Origin: Tubiluchus corallicola
Lineage: Eukaryota; Priapulida; Priapulimorpha; Priapulimorphida; Tubiluchidae
Assembly (NCBI GenBank): GCA_030141605.1
Contig: JAQGDQ010002394.1
Location: 1-64,000, forward strand
Direction of reading: 5' to 3'
Length of the DNA stretch: 64,000 bases
Part shown: one piece after another, positions 8,935 through 18,647 of the stretch
Numbering within the stretch: the stretch's first letter is position 1
Layout of the letters: every line of letters begins with the position of its first letter
Program-made: the position numbers and the translations under genes
The notes under the pieces: generated by a model
The model's input: only the letters and a program-made list of their open reading frames with translations
The model's database searches: none
What the model was told of the DNA's origin: nothing

Positions 8935-10062
8935 ATGCTTTTTAAAGATATTATAGGACAAGAAGAAACCAAAGAAAGGCTTATCAATTCCGTAAAACAG
9001 AACAGAATAAGCCATGCACAACTTTTTACAGGTGCTACCGGTATAGGCAAGCTGGCTTTGGCCTTGGCCTATGCCCAATATATTTCTTGCACAAACAAAA
9101 AGGAGAAAGATGCTTGTGGAGAATGTCCTTCTTGTATCAAATACAATAAACTTACCCATCCTGATTTATTTTTTGTGTTTCCAGTAATAGAAGCAGGAGG
9201 AAAGGGAACAAAAACTATTTCAGACGACCTGCTCCCTCTATGGAGAGAAGTGGTGATAAAAAGTCCTTATTTTACACTGAACGACTGGCTTGCACTCAAT
9301 AAATCTGAGAATAAACAAGGAACCATCTATGTAGAAGAGTGTAATAATATAATTAAAAAACTATCCTTAAAACCTTTGGAAGCAGCATACAAGATAATGC
9401 TTGTATGGCATCCTGAAAAGATGAATGTTACAGCCGCAAACAAACTGTTGAAACTAATAGAAGAGCCTCCTTTAAGAACTCTTTTTCTATTCATAACAGA
9501 GTTTGAAGAACAATTACTTCAAACAATACGCTCTAGACTGCAAGTTATACGAGTACCAAAAATAGAAATCAAAAGTTTAAAAAGAACTTTAATAGACAGA
9601 AATGGAATAAGCGAAGAAGAAGCTGAATATATTAGTAAAATATCACGCGGAAGCTTTACAGAAGCAAAGAACACCCTAGAAGAATCAGAAGAAGAGAAAA
9701 AATGCTTTGACCTATTCGTTAACTTTATGAGGCTTTGTTATAGCAAAAAAGTAGTAGAAATTATTGCCCTAGCTGATAAGTTTCATTCTATTGGTAAAGA
9801 GGCTCAAAAAAGATTTTTAAGTTTTTCCCTGAGACTATTGAGAGAAAACTTCGTTTTAAACTTCAATAACAGCAATTTAAACTATCTAAAAAGAAAAGAA
9901 AATGAATTTTCTTCTAAGTTTGCTAAATTCATCAACGAAAACAACATAGTTAAATTACTAAATGATTTTTCACAGGCAGAGGGTGATATAATAAGAAATG
10001 GTTACGCTAAATTAATTTTTTTAGATCTTTCCATTCAGGTGATGAGAGTGTTAAAAAAATAG
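8935..10062 (+). CDS. holB: DNA polymerase III delta-prime subunit (clamp loader)
   Basis: Clamp-loader subunit that helps place the beta sliding clamp on DNA. The AAA+ Walker A is GATGIGK (33-39). The zinc module typical of DnaX/HolB is C52...C61-x2-C64-x2-C67. The sensor region appears as LIEEPPLRTLFLFIT followed by IRSRLQVI. At 375 residues it is slightly longer than E. coli HolB. It sits 3 bp after birA and ends back to back with the convergent glycosyltransferase gene, with no base between the two stop codons. Confidence 0.88.
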   Translation: MLFKDIIGQEETKERLINSVKQNRISHAQLFTGATGIGKLALALAYAQYISCTNKKEKDACGECPSCIKYNKLTHPDLFFVFPVIEAGGKGTKTISDDLLPLWREVVIKSPYFTLNDWLALNKSENKQGTIYVEECNNIIKKLSLKPLEAAYKIMLVWHPEKMNVTAANKLLKLIEEPPLRTLFLFITEFEEQLLQTIRSRLQVIRVPKIEIKSLKRTLIDRNGISEEEAEYISKISRGSFTEAKNTLEESEEEKKCFDLFVNFMRLCYSKKVVEIIALADKFHSIGKEAQKRFLSFSLRLLRENFVLNFNNSNLNYLKRKENEFSSKFAKFINENNIVKLLNDFSQAEGDIIRNGYAKLIFLDLSIQVMRVLKK

Positions 10063-11163
10063 TTAGCCTAACAACTCTTTATACAATTTATCATAAGATT
10101 GAGCTATTTTATCCCAAGTATAAGTACTAACAAGTTTATCATAAGCCTTTTCTGCTTTAGCTTTCATCTCTTTAGGATGATCTAATGCCCATTGTATTTT
10201 TTGTGCAAGATCATTTTCATCCCCTGTTTTGAAATAAAGAACCTCATCATTGCAAAATACAGACGTATTTTGAGGAATATCGCTCGCTATAATAGGTGTT
10301 TTTACTGAGGCTGCCTCTAACAGCATCATTGACATTGCTTCATAAAATGAGGGAAATATAAATAAGTTAGCATTTTGAACATATTGTAAAAGCTGAAACT
10401 TATCTTTAATAAGAGGAATATAATTTATATTTAATGGTTCCCCTAGTTTTTGTATTTCTTTTTTGTATTTTTTCTTTTGCTCTAAATCTCCTATTATAAA
10501 AACCTCTTTTTTTAAACCAATCTTATTAAGAGCCTTTAACATCACATGACAACCTTTACAGGGGATAATCCTCCCAGCCGAAAAGAGCAGATAATTGTTC
10601 GTATATAATGTAGTAGATAGTTCTTTAACTTTACTAATCCCATTCGGAATATAATGTATATCTCTCGTAGCAATTTCTTGATAGACTTGTTGTAGAGGCT
10701 TACCCACAACTGTAAGAATATCAGATTTTTTAAGCATTATTTTTTCATTGAATTTAAAAAACTTTCTCACAGGATAGCTCCATTTTCCATTTTTTTGCGG
10801 ACGAGAATGAGACGTGGTTATTACCTTGTAACGTAATTTTAACAGAGGAATAATGTACGACCCATCAACGTGATGTAAGTGTATTAAATCATATTTACCT
10901 ACAAATATTGAGTGCAAGGCAGACAACAAGTAATAAAAAAAGATATTAAATTTCTTTAAAGGTAACCTTCTAAACACTATTTGCTTATAAGATGTATTTT
11001 GATAATTTTTACTAGTATGCGAAGAAGTTGCATATACTGTAAACTTATGATTTTCGCTTAGAGAATTAATTATATTCTGTCCTACAGAAGCTGCACCCCC
11101 AAAAGCAGGTAGCCCTTTTAGTCCAATAACCCCTATGTGTGTGTGTTTTGTTTGTTCCTTCAT
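10063..11163 (-). CDS. Glycosyltransferase family 4
   Basis: GT-B fold glycosyltransferase that probably adds a sugar from an NDP-sugar during surface polysaccharide or glycan synthesis; the acceptor is unknown. The N-terminal Rossmann domain starts IGVIGLKGLPAFGGAASVG, a glycine-rich GT4 loop. The C-terminal donor domain has YIPNGISKV, LFSAGRIIPCKGCHVML and the E-x7-E motif in SFYEAMSMMLLEAASVKTP. There is no signal peptide or membrane span, so it is cytosolic or peripheral. It is the last gene of the minus-strand run beginning with the OmpA-family gene, 77 bp after the O-methyltransferase. Confidence 0.87.
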   Translation of the reverse strand: MKEQTKHTHIGVIGLKGLPAFGGAASVGQNIINSLSENHKFTVYATSSHTSKNYQNTSYKQIVFRRLPLKKFNIFFYYLLSALHSIFVGKYDLIHLHHVDGSYIIPLLKLRYKVITTSHSRPQKNGKWSYPVRKFFKFNEKIMLKKSDILTVVGKPLQQVYQEIATRDIHYIPNGISKVKELSTTLYTNNYLLFSAGRIIPCKGCHVMLKALNKIGLKKEVFIIGDLEQKKKYKKEIQKLGEPLNINYIPLIKDKFQLLQYVQNANLFIFPSFYEAMSMMLLEAASVKTPIIASDIPQNTSVFCNDEVLYFKTGDENDLAQKIQWALDHPKEMKAKAEKAYDKLVSTYTWDKIAQSYDKLYKELLG

Positions 11164-11240
11164 TATTAAAGTTTAGGGTTTTGTTCGCATTATATATAAA
11201 CTGCTTACTTTATCTTTTATTGTTGAACAAACAAAAAATA

Positions 11241-11882
11241 TTACTTCTTTCTAATAAGGCTTAATCCGTCTCTTATTGGTAGCATTATGTTTTCTACTCT
11301 TGAGTCATTTTGTATGTATTCATTAAATTTTACTATGGCCTGTGTCTCTTTGTCTTCATTCTCTATAGGTCGCACTACCTTACCATCCCATAACACATTA
11401 TCTATTATGATATAACCTCCTTCTTTTAAATTTTTTAATGTAAGTTCGTAGTATTGAATGTATTGTTTTTTGTCAGCATCTATAAATGCAAGTTCAAAAA
11501 TGGTATTAAGAGTAGGAATAATTTCTATGGCATTACCTATATGAAGTTTCACTTGTTTTTCTATTTGGGCTTTTTTGAGGTATTTTCTGATAATTGTTTC
11601 TTGTTCAGGATTAAGCTCTATGGTATGTAATGTTCCATTAAGTGGAAGACCTTTGGCAAGACATATTGTGGAATAGGCAGTAAAAGTTCCTATTTCTAAT
11701 ATATTCTGAGCCTGTACCATTTGAGAAAGCATTGAGAGTAACGCACCTTGTAAATGACCCGAAAGCATTCGTGGATTAATCATTTTAAGATGAGTTTCCC
11801 TTACAAGCTCTTCTAATATAGGATTTTCTGGACTAGTATGTTGTATTACATACTGATGTATTTTGTCATCATTTATTAGCAT
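11241..11882 (-). CDS. O-methyltransferase (caffeoyl-CoA OMT-like, COG4122)
   Basis: SAM-dependent O-methyltransferase of the small class used on catechol-like substrates; the real substrate is unknown. SAM motif I is ILEIGTFTAYSTICLAKGL (near 60-78), with the metal-binding strand FIDADKKQYIQYY and the IIIDNVLWDGKVV motif that supplies further Mg-ligand residues. The 213-residue length is typical. Its start overlaps the end of the alpha/beta hydrolase gene by 7 bp, so the two are translationally coupled. Confidence 0.9.
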   Translation of the reverse strand: MLINDDKIHQYVIQHTSPENPILEELVRETHLKMINPRMLSGHLQGALLSMLSQMVQAQNILEIGTFTAYSTICLAKGLPLNGTLHTIELNPEQETIIRKYLKKAQIEKQVKLHIGNAIEIIPTLNTIFELAFIDADKKQYIQYYELTLKNLKEGGYIIIDNVLWDGKVVRPIENEDKETQAIVKFNEYIQNDSRVENIMLPIRDGLSLIRKK

Positions 11883-12679
11883 TTTGGTAGTTGTGTTACA
11901 AATTTGGCTATAATATCTATGGTTTCTTCTGACTGCTCTATAAAACCTGTATGTCCTGAATTTTCTAATACCTTTACAACAATATGAGGGGACAGTTTTG
12001 AATGTTCTTCTGCTACTTCCAAAGGAATAAGATTATCTTTTGCTCCAAATACCAGTAGAATGGGGACGCGAATGTTTTTCAGTACATGTTGTCTGTCAGG
12101 TCTCTGCATCATCCCCTGTAAGGCTGCAATAATAGCCCTATTAGACAATTGTTTTGCTCTACATTGTATCTGTAATATTTCTTGCCGATATTGCTCGTGA
12201 TTTTCTTCTGCAAAAGTATTAGGTATATTTTTCGAAAAAATAAAATATTTTTTACCGCTTTTAACCACTTCAATCTCTCTCAATCTATTTTTCTTTTTTT
12301 CTTGAGTATCTGGTTTAGCTACAGAATGTAACAACGAAAGACCACAAAGACACTGTGGATACTTTTCTGAAAAGGCAAGAGACACATAGCCTCCCATTGA
12401 GTGTCCAAACAGCCAGATGTTGGAAATAGAAAGATGCTGCAAAATGGCATAAACAGCATCTGCCATTTGATCCATAGTATGCGTATCAGAAAGTGTTCCT
12501 GTTTTGCCGTGTCCGAGCAAATCTATAGTTAAAATCTGAAATTTGGAAGCAAGCCTATCTTCTATCTTCTTCCATACCTCTTTAGTCTCTAAATAACCGT
12601 GCAAGAACACAAGAGTGTTACCTTCTCCTTGTAAACTATAATAAATTGGTGTTTTTTTATATATAAAATATTTTTCCAT
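11876..12679 (-). CDS. Alpha/beta-fold hydrolase
   Basis: Small cytosolic serine hydrolase (267 aa). The oxyanion HG motif is VFLHGYLETKEVW (24-36). The nucleophile elbow GHSMGG gives Ser94. The acid is in VFGAKDNLIP and the catalytic histidine in NSGHTGFIEQ. No signal peptide is seen. It could be an esterase, a MenH-like enzyme or a lactonase; the sequence does not decide. It is co-transcribed with the overlapping O-methyltransferase gene. Confidence 0.88.
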   Translation of the reverse strand: MEKYFIYKKTPIYYSLQGEGNTLVFLHGYLETKEVWKKIEDRLASKFQILTIDLLGHGKTGTLSDTHTMDQMADAVYAILQHLSISNIWLFGHSMGGYVSLAFSEKYPQCLCGLSLLHSVAKPDTQEKKKNRLREIEVVKSGKKYFIFSKNIPNTFAEENHEQYRQEILQIQCRAKQLSNRAIIAALQGMMQRPDRQHVLKNIRVPILLVFGAKDNLIPLEVAEEHSKLSPHIVVKVLENSGHTGFIEQSEETIDIIAKFVTQLPKC

Positions 12680-12770
12680 TATATGTTAAAATTTAAGCAA
12701 ATATATGAAAGTTTAATTGAATACAAGTACTCACATTTAAAATAAAAAAGCCTCCCTTGCAGTAAAAAAA

Positions 12771-13751
12771 CTAAAACAACCTTTTTATTAACTTTGCTCC
12801 TAATATTTTTTGATAAAAGGAAGCGTTTTTTATTTTGCCAAAAACAAGTTCAATATTCGAGAAATGATGTGGAATACCTACCAAAAGAGTTTGCAAGACT
12901 TCTTTTTCTTGAGAGGAAAAATAGTCTCCCTCCACTATACAAGTTTTTATCACTCCCTGTTCTACATAGAACTTTATACCAATAGTTTTTTTATTTGACG
13001 TTGAATATTGATTTTCAAATTGATATTTGGGAGAGTAGGCATAGTTCCATTGCCATTGGGTATATTTTTCTGCTACAAGTTTACGAATAGCCCTATCATC
13101 TTCTAAAGATAACTTGTAAGAAGTTGAAGCTGGTAACTGCTTGGCTATGTAGTTGAGTAGAGTTTCTGCAAATTGAAAAGGAGTAAGCAATGTAGTTAAA
13201 TGTGGTTTTATGAGTGTAGTTTTTCTTCTAATAGATTTCACCGATTTGTCATTGTAGGTAGCACCTGATGGCCTTACAGCTTCCTCCAATATTGTCAAGT
13301 TCGTATCGTAAAGCAATGTGCCGTGATGCATCACCCTATTTTTGAAAACATGTGAAGCATTGCCCGATATCTTTTTATTGCAAAGTGTAATATTACTTTT
13401 TTCACTGTGCTGGGCTTTTATTCCCATTTTACTAAGAGCATTAATAATAATGAACGTATGCCTTTCAAAATTTACTTTATGTGCAACATCAACAGTGTTG
13501 ATAAAAGCATAGTTGAGGTTGCCTAAATCGTGATATACTGTGCCTCCTCCCGATATTCTTCTAACGAGAGGAATACCATTGTTGACAACATAATTATGAT
13601 TGGTTTCGGCAAGTGCATTCTGATGCTTCCCTACAATAACACTAGGTTCGTTGTAATAAAGAAGTAGATAATCCTTTTTCGTATTTAAAAGATATTCTTC
13701 AAGGGCAATGTTAAAATGGGGGTTAGTTTCTGTGCTTACGAAGCAATACAT
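12771..13751 (-). CDS. lplA: Lipoate-protein ligase A
   Basis: Attaches scavenged lipoate to the E2 and H proteins of 2-oxo-acid dehydrogenases and glycine cleavage. The family signatures are NEPSVIVGKHQNA, RRISGGGTVYHDLGNLNYAF and the lysine in NKKISGNASH that contacts lipoyl-AMP. The 326 residues include the C-terminal accessory domain. No lipA or lipB lies in the window, so dependence on exogenous lipoate is possible but not shown. It begins 3 bp downstream of the uvrC stop, in one transcript with it. Confidence 0.92.
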   Translation of the reverse strand: MYCFVSTETNPHFNIALEEYLLNTKKDYLLLYYNEPSVIVGKHQNALAETNHNYVVNNGIPLVRRISGGGTVYHDLGNLNYAFINTVDVAHKVNFERHTFIIINALSKMGIKAQHSEKSNITLCNKKISGNASHVFKNRVMHHGTLLYDTNLTILEEAVRPSGATYNDKSVKSIRRKTTLIKPHLTTLLTPFQFAETLLNYIAKQLPASTSYKLSLEDDRAIRKLVAEKYTQWQWNYAYSPKYQFENQYSTSNKKTIGIKFYVEQGVIKTCIVEGDYFSSQEKEVLQTLLVGIPHHFSNIELVFGKIKNASFYQKILGAKLIKRLF

Positions 13752-13754
13752 ATT

Positions 13755-15560
13755 TTATTTTTTATTAATCCATTCGTATAAAATTTTAGCTTTTGATTTT
13801 CCAATAGTTTTTTGCAATTGCTCCATTGTTATGGCTTTTATATTTTTAATAGTTTTGTATTGACTGAGTAGCTTTTGCTTGGTTTTTTCTCCAATACCCA
13901 CAATATCATCAAGTTCTGATTTCACAAGCTTTTTAGAGCGTTTCAACCTGTGAAAACTAATGCCAAATCGGTGTGCTTCATTCCGCAAATATTGTATAGT
14001 TTTTAATGATTGAGAAGTTTTATTTAGGTAAAGAGGAACAGAGTCATTGGGGAAATAAATTTCTTCTAATTTCTTAGCTATACCAATTATAGCCACTTTG
14101 TTTCTGAGATTAAGTTTTTCAATTGATTTGAGAGCTGAACTAAGTTGCCCCTTGCCTCCATCTATGACTATTAATTGTGGTAATGGCTGTTTTTCCTCTA
14201 TAAGACGTTTATACCTCCTATAAACAACCTCTTCCATTGAAGCAAAATCATTGATACCAATTACGGTTTTGATATTGTAATGTCTATATTCTTTTTTGGC
14301 AGGCTTCCCATTACGGAACACAACACAGGCGGCTACTGGACTTGCTCCTTGTATATTAGAATTGTCAAAGCACTCTATATGAGAAGGCAATTCTTTGAGA
14401 CGAAGATCTTTTTTGATACTCTCAAGCAAAGCACTTGTTCGTTGTTTTGGGTGGCTAGATTGTTTTATTCTCTCTAAACGAAAATACTTGCAGTTTCGTT
14501 CAGACAGTTCTAATAATTTTTTCTTATCCCCCATCTTAGGGACTATAAAATTAATCCCTTTCATTTCTACATCTAGCTTAAAAGGTATTACAATTTCTTT
14601 TGCCGTACTTTTAAGCATATTTCTCACCTCTATAATAACAAGGGGCAATAATTCTGATTGTGTTTCATCTAATTTCTTTTTTATCGCATTAGAGTATACT
14701 TGTATTATTGCACCATTGAGTATTTTTAAGTAATTAACATAGGCATATTTTTCATCATCTATAATGGAAAACACATCCACATTGTTAATATTAGGATTTA
14801 CGATAGTAGACTTACTTTTGAAATTTTTCAAGTGGTCTATTTTACTTTGTACAATATGAGCTTCTTCATATTTTAGCTCCGAGGCATATTTATCTCTTTC
14901 TTCTTTTAAATATATCAGCACAGAATTTAAACTCCCTTTCAAGATACTTGAAACCTTTTTTACCGCATTTAAATAACTTTCTTCTTTCTGCAAGGAAATA
15001 CAAGGTGCATTACAATTATGAATATGATATTCTAAGCAGGCATTAAATTTTTTAGACTGTATGTTTTTAGCTGAAAGGTTTAAACTGCAGGAACGAAGTT
15101 TAAATAACTTTTTAAAAAGGCTCAACAAAGATTTTACCATCTTGACAGATGTATATGGTCCAAAATACTGAGAGCCATCTTTTACAACATTTCTGGTAAA
15201 AAGAACTCTAGGAAAAGGCTCGTTTTTAATACAAATATAAGGGAATGATTTATCGTCTTTGAGAAGAACGTTGTAACGTGGTTGGTATTTCTTTATTAGG
15301 TTGTTCTCTAACAGAAGTGCATCTTGTTCGGTACTTACAAGAATATACCTAATATCATATATATTTTTTACAAGGGTATTTAGCTTAAAAGAAACATTTG
15401 TTTTAGTAAAATATGAGGAAACTCTTTTTTTTAGGTTCTTAGCTTTACCTATGTAGATAATTTCACCATTCTTATCAAAATATTGATATATTCCTGGTGT
15501 TGTAGGAATTTGATTTATTATTTGTTTTAAGTTATTTATATGTTTGTTCTTAGGATACAA
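13755..15560 (-). CDS. uvrC: Excinuclease ABC subunit C
   Basis: Makes both incisions in UvrABC nucleotide excision repair. Domains in order: GIY-YIG nuclease (GIYQYFDKNGEIIYIGKAK, residues 18-36) for the 3' cut; a four-cysteine cluster region near 155-185; the UVR helix pair that binds UvrB (EERDKYASELKYEEAHIVQS, about 220); an RNase H-like nuclease for the 5' cut (ECFDNSNIQGASPVAA and VIDGGKGQL); and a C-terminal helix-hairpin-helix (LDDIVGIGEKTKQKLLSQY). The 601-residue length is normal. It lies 22 bp after the OmpA-family gene. Confidence 0.96.
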   Translation of the reverse strand: MYPKNKHINNLKQIINQIPTTPGIYQYFDKNGEIIYIGKAKNLKKRVSSYFTKTNVSFKLNTLVKNIYDIRYILVSTEQDALLLENNLIKKYQPRYNVLLKDDKSFPYICIKNEPFPRVLFTRNVVKDGSQYFGPYTSVKMVKSLLSLFKKLFKLRSCSLNLSAKNIQSKKFNACLEYHIHNCNAPCISLQKEESYLNAVKKVSSILKGSLNSVLIYLKEERDKYASELKYEEAHIVQSKIDHLKNFKSKSTIVNPNINNVDVFSIIDDEKYAYVNYLKILNGAIIQVYSNAIKKKLDETQSELLPLVIIEVRNMLKSTAKEIVIPFKLDVEMKGINFIVPKMGDKKKLLELSERNCKYFRLERIKQSSHPKQRTSALLESIKKDLRLKELPSHIECFDNSNIQGASPVAACVVFRNGKPAKKEYRHYNIKTVIGINDFASMEEVVYRRYKRLIEEKQPLPQLIVIDGGKGQLSSALKSIEKLNLRNKVAIIGIAKKLEEIYFPNDSVPLYLNKTSQSLKTIQYLRNEAHRFGISFHRLKRSKKLVKSELDDIVGIGEKTKQKLLSQYKTIKNIKAITMEQLQKTIGKSKAKILYEWINKK

Positions 15561-15582
15561 AAGAAAGAAAAGTTGTTTTTAT

Positions 15583-17733
15583 CTATGCAACATACTCCGA
15601 TGCTATTCTTTGCTTTCTATTAAGTATTGCAAAATGTGAATTTAAAATTACCGCCTTAGCATTCTTTTTCTTTTCAAGAACCACAAAGCAAGGAAGTTCC
15701 GAAGATATACAGGCATCATCACTTGCCTGATTTGCGGTAAAATCAAACTTCAAACACATTGAATAGGACGCTATTGCGGAAACTCTATTAACATCATAAC
15801 TCCAATTAGCAGAAACTATATCCAACTTACGCGTCCTTTGCCCTCTTTTCACGGCATATACTTCAACTCTTCTGTTCTCTTTATTTCCAATAGAGTTCTT
15901 GTCTTGGTCAGAAGGATTATTAACCACCAACTTGTTTTCTCCATACCAACGGAGATTAATTTTATTTCCGTTGATAGAAGTTAATTCTATTAATTTAGAC
16001 TTTACGTATTCCGCTCTTCTCTTAGAAAGCGATGTGTTATATGCCATTGTTCCTATTGGATCTGCATAGCCTTCTACATTGATATAAATGTTTTCGTCTA
16101 CTTTCATTATAGCTTCAAGATGCTTTATCCTCTTTACAATAGTATCACTCAACTCTACTTCTGCCTTGTTAAAAGAAAAAAGAAATACATCTTCCAATGC
16201 CTTGTTAAGGTTTTCTTCATCTGATGCAAAATTATTTTTTACTGGTTGTGATTTTGCTATTCTTACCTCAGACTTATCAACATAAGCAGGAGTAGGAGTA
16301 GATATTTTTTCTTCTTTTATTATACTTTCACTCTTGTCTTCCGAAGATAAGAGTTCAAACACTTCCATAATATCTTCTTCTTTTCTTTCTTCTGGAAGAG
16401 AAATAAAAGCAGGAAAAGAACCAGCAAGAAAACTTACTCGTCTCAACCTATAGTTCTCAGAAGATTTATAAGTCAAAAAGGCAATATTTTCATCATCTAT
16501 AAAATTCAGAGAAAAATCATCATAAGCAGTATTTATTTTTGGACCTAAATTAGTGACAGATGCCCAAAGGCCGTTTTCTTCATTTTTAACAGATGCAAAT
16601 ATGTCTAACCCTCCAAAAGTAATATGGCCGTTAGAAGAAAAGTACAAAATTCCTTTATCATCTAAAACTGGAAACAACTCATCTTCTACAGTATTTACAT
16701 CTCCTTGTAGTAAAGTAATATTACTTATTACGTCTTTATTAAAATCTGCTTCATAAATATCATAACCACCAATACCTCCTTCTTTGTTGGAAGAAAAATA
16801 GATGGTATTTGTTTTTTCATCAACAAAAGCATTTCTTACAGAGCTTTCTTCATAAGATAACAGTTCAATTACTGAAGTGTTTTTTCCAAATGTGAAAGCT
16901 TCATAGCTAGGGTCATAAGTTGCCAAGGCCAGGTAATATCTATTGTTTCTTTTTATCGTAAATATTGCTTTTTCGTTTTTGTCATAAAAGAACACATCTG
17001 TTATAACTTCATTATCCTGAAAAAACCTTTTATCTACTGGTATCTCTGTAGAAATAAAATCTGTAGAAGGAGAAGAAATTATAATTTCTTTCCCTCTATT
17101 TTTTGCAGGTAAAACATAACTACTATGAGTAGAATTACTAAAATAAAGGAATAGTTCCGAAATGTCAGAATTAATTTCAAAAGGAGGGAATTGCCCATCT
17201 ATTCTAAAGTTTTCTTCAACATAGCTGTAGTCATCTCTTCTTGTAGAAAAACTCACTAATCCCTCTATCCATCCAGCACATTGCATTTTAGAATCATATA
17301 AGGGGCCTTGGCCTTCATTTTTACTTTTACTCTTTCCCTTTTTATCATTTATGATTTTGTCGTAAAATTTTAGTGCAGCTTCAAAATCACTTTTTTCATA
17401 TTGTAAATAGTTGCCTATTTTTTCATATTGTGCATGCTTTAAAGCACCTTTTTTCTTAGTGTCTCTTCTCTCAATAATCTCTAATACCTGTTGAGATTCA
17501 TCTATATAATTTTCGTCTTGATAAGCACGAAAGATAAAATAAAGTGTTTCTATCTTTATTTTATCTTGATCTTTTTTTGTTGCATTTTCATATTCCTCAA
17601 TAATTGCTTTTACATTACCCGTTTTAAGACTTTTCTTTATGTCTCTATCTAATTTTGCACCAAATCCTATTGAGAAAAGACTTGCAAAGAAAAATATGCT
17701 CAATTTTTTTGGGGAGAAAGCTACTCTTAACAT
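15583..17733 (-). CDS. OmpA-family outer-membrane protein with PD40 beta-propeller (PorE/SprE-like layout)
   Basis: Predicted periplasmic or outer-membrane protein that grips peptidoglycan. A signal peptide (residues 1-25, ending GFGA) is followed by a TPR-like helical region (30-150). A PD40 propeller shows repeats such as TIYFSSNKEGGIGGYDIYEA and LYFSSNGHITFGGLDIFAS. The OmpA/MotB domain near 520-645 has VEGYADPIGTMAYNTSLSKR and the NRRVEVY end motif. This TPR-PD40-OmpA order resembles proteins linked to the type IX secretion system. The last 75 residues extend beyond the OmpA domain and carry three cysteines, which is unusual. There is no lipobox. It heads the minus-strand operon with uvrC and lplA. 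Confidence 0.8.
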   Translation of the reverse strand: MLRVAFSPKKLSIFFFASLFSIGFGAKLDRDIKKSLKTGNVKAIIEEYENATKKDQDKIKIETLYFIFRAYQDENYIDESQQVLEIIERRDTKKKGALKHAQYEKIGNYLQYEKSDFEAALKFYDKIINDKKGKSKSKNEGQGPLYDSKMQCAGWIEGLVSFSTRRDDYSYVEENFRIDGQFPPFEINSDISELFLYFSNSTHSSYVLPAKNRGKEIIISSPSTDFISTEIPVDKRFFQDNEVITDVFFYDKNEKAIFTIKRNNRYYLALATYDPSYEAFTFGKNTSVIELLSYEESSVRNAFVDEKTNTIYFSSNKEGGIGGYDIYEADFNKDVISNITLLQGDVNTVEDELFPVLDDKGILYFSSNGHITFGGLDIFASVKNEENGLWASVTNLGPKINTAYDDFSLNFIDDENIAFLTYKSSENYRLRRVSFLAGSFPAFISLPEERKEEDIMEVFELLSSEDKSESIIKEEKISTPTPAYVDKSEVRIAKSQPVKNNFASDEENLNKALEDVFLFSFNKAEVELSDTIVKRIKHLEAIMKVDENIYINVEGYADPIGTMAYNTSLSKRRAEYVKSKLIELTSINGNKINLRWYGENKLVVNNPSDQDKNSIGNKENRRVEVYAVKRGQRTRKLDIVSANWSYDVNRVSAIASYSMCLKFDFTANQASDDACISSELPCFVVLEKKKNAKAVILNSHFAILNRKQRIASEYVA

Positions 17734-18073
17734 AACATTATCAAAAAAATATTATTTAACACAATTAAAATTCAAAAGTATAAAAAAAACATCTAAACAA
17801 CCAACAAAAAAAGTAAAAAATGCACTTTTTTTTATTCCATATCTAAACTCTATTTAAAAAAATCCCCCATAAGCACCTATAAATTAATGTTTTGCGAAAA
17901 ACTGTTTGGTTAAATAAAAAAATAATTTTTTATCATTTTTTTAAATTTTAGATTATCCTAAAAAAGATAATATGATATTTTATTCTCATATGATAAATCC
18001 TAATAACAAAATTATTTTCTTTTATCATTTTTTTAAATTTTCAAAGAAATTAGCTATCTTTGCTGTATATTTT
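17734..18073. other. AT-rich intergenic region upstream of ssrA
   Basis: No gene is visible. A 20-base direct repeat, TTTATCATTTTTTTAAATTT, occurs at about 17930-17949 and again at 18021-18040. An imperfect inverted repeat lies around 17950-18000 (TTATCC...GATAA elements). Divergent promoters for the OmpA-family gene and ssrA must lie here. Confidence 0.6.
18055..18062 (+). promoter_or_regulatory. Promoter -7 box of ssrA
   Basis: TATCTTTG matches the Bacteroidota -7 consensus TAnnTTTG and ends 11 bp before the mature tmRNA 5' end. No good TTTG -33 box is seen at the usual distance. Confidence 0.6.
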
Positions 18074-18470
18074 GGGACTGACTGGCTTTGACAGCAAGTA
18101 GAATTGAAATATAAGCATACAGAGAGATGAGGCTTATACTCTTAAAAATATAGCTTCCAACTTTTAACTGGCGAAAATAACTTTGCTCTAGCTGCTTAAT
18201 ATCGCTCAGCGAATTAGCTTTATTCTTAATCAGGAAGGTTAAGAACTAGATGTTTCTTCATTTGTTTTCTCACTGGCAAATGGTTTGAAGCACAGAGAAC
18301 AGAGAGATAGCAACCTTGTTCGTTTCTGCAAGCTTGTGAAACTTTAGAAACTAAGGATAGGCTAAGACTGCTCTTTTTCGTGTCTATCCCTACAATCAAT
18401 TAAGAGCTAAGTATGTAGAAAGTATTTTACTTCCTTGTTTGGACGAGGGTTCGAATCCCTCCAGTTCCAC
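18074..18470 (+). ncRNA. ssrA: Transfer-messenger RNA
   Basis: tmRNA frees stalled ribosomes and tags the unfinished protein for degradation. The 5' end GGGACTGACTGGCTTTGACA and the 3' end with a T arm (GAGGGTTCGAATCCCTC) and CAGTTCC form the tRNA-like domain; GGGACTG pairs with CAGTTCC over 7 bp, including one G-U. The reading frame GGC GAA AAT AAC TTT GCT CTA GCT GCT TAA (18170-18199) encodes the tag GENNFALAA, with the usual ALAA degron. The CCA end seems not to be encoded. The one-piece length of about 397 nt is normal. Confidence 0.97.
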
Positions 18471-18605
18471 TTTTTCTTTTCACCTCCCACCTGCCATATC
18501 ACTCTATTCATATTATATTTTTAACCCAAACAACAAAAGGATATAAAAATATGTGCTAAAATTGCAAAGTTTCAAAAAACACTCTTGCCGCAAAAACTAC
18601 CATAA

Positions 18606-18635
18606 AATAGCTTGTGACTATTAACACAAGCTATT
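18606..18635. terminator. Perfect 11-bp inverted repeat between ssrA and tilS
   Basis: AATAGCTTGTG (18606-18616) and CACAAGCTATT (18625-18635) pair perfectly around an 8-nt loop. An A-run follows on the + strand and TTTTA follows on the - strand. It may end ssrA transcripts or act as a processing signal. Confidence 0.4.
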
Positions 18636-18647
18636 AAAAAAAAAACA

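Noticed and set aside
18445-18470. Separate tRNA gene from the GGTTCGAATCC T arm
   Set aside because: The T arm and acceptor pair with the 5' end at 18074 as part of tmRNA; no anticodon arm is present.
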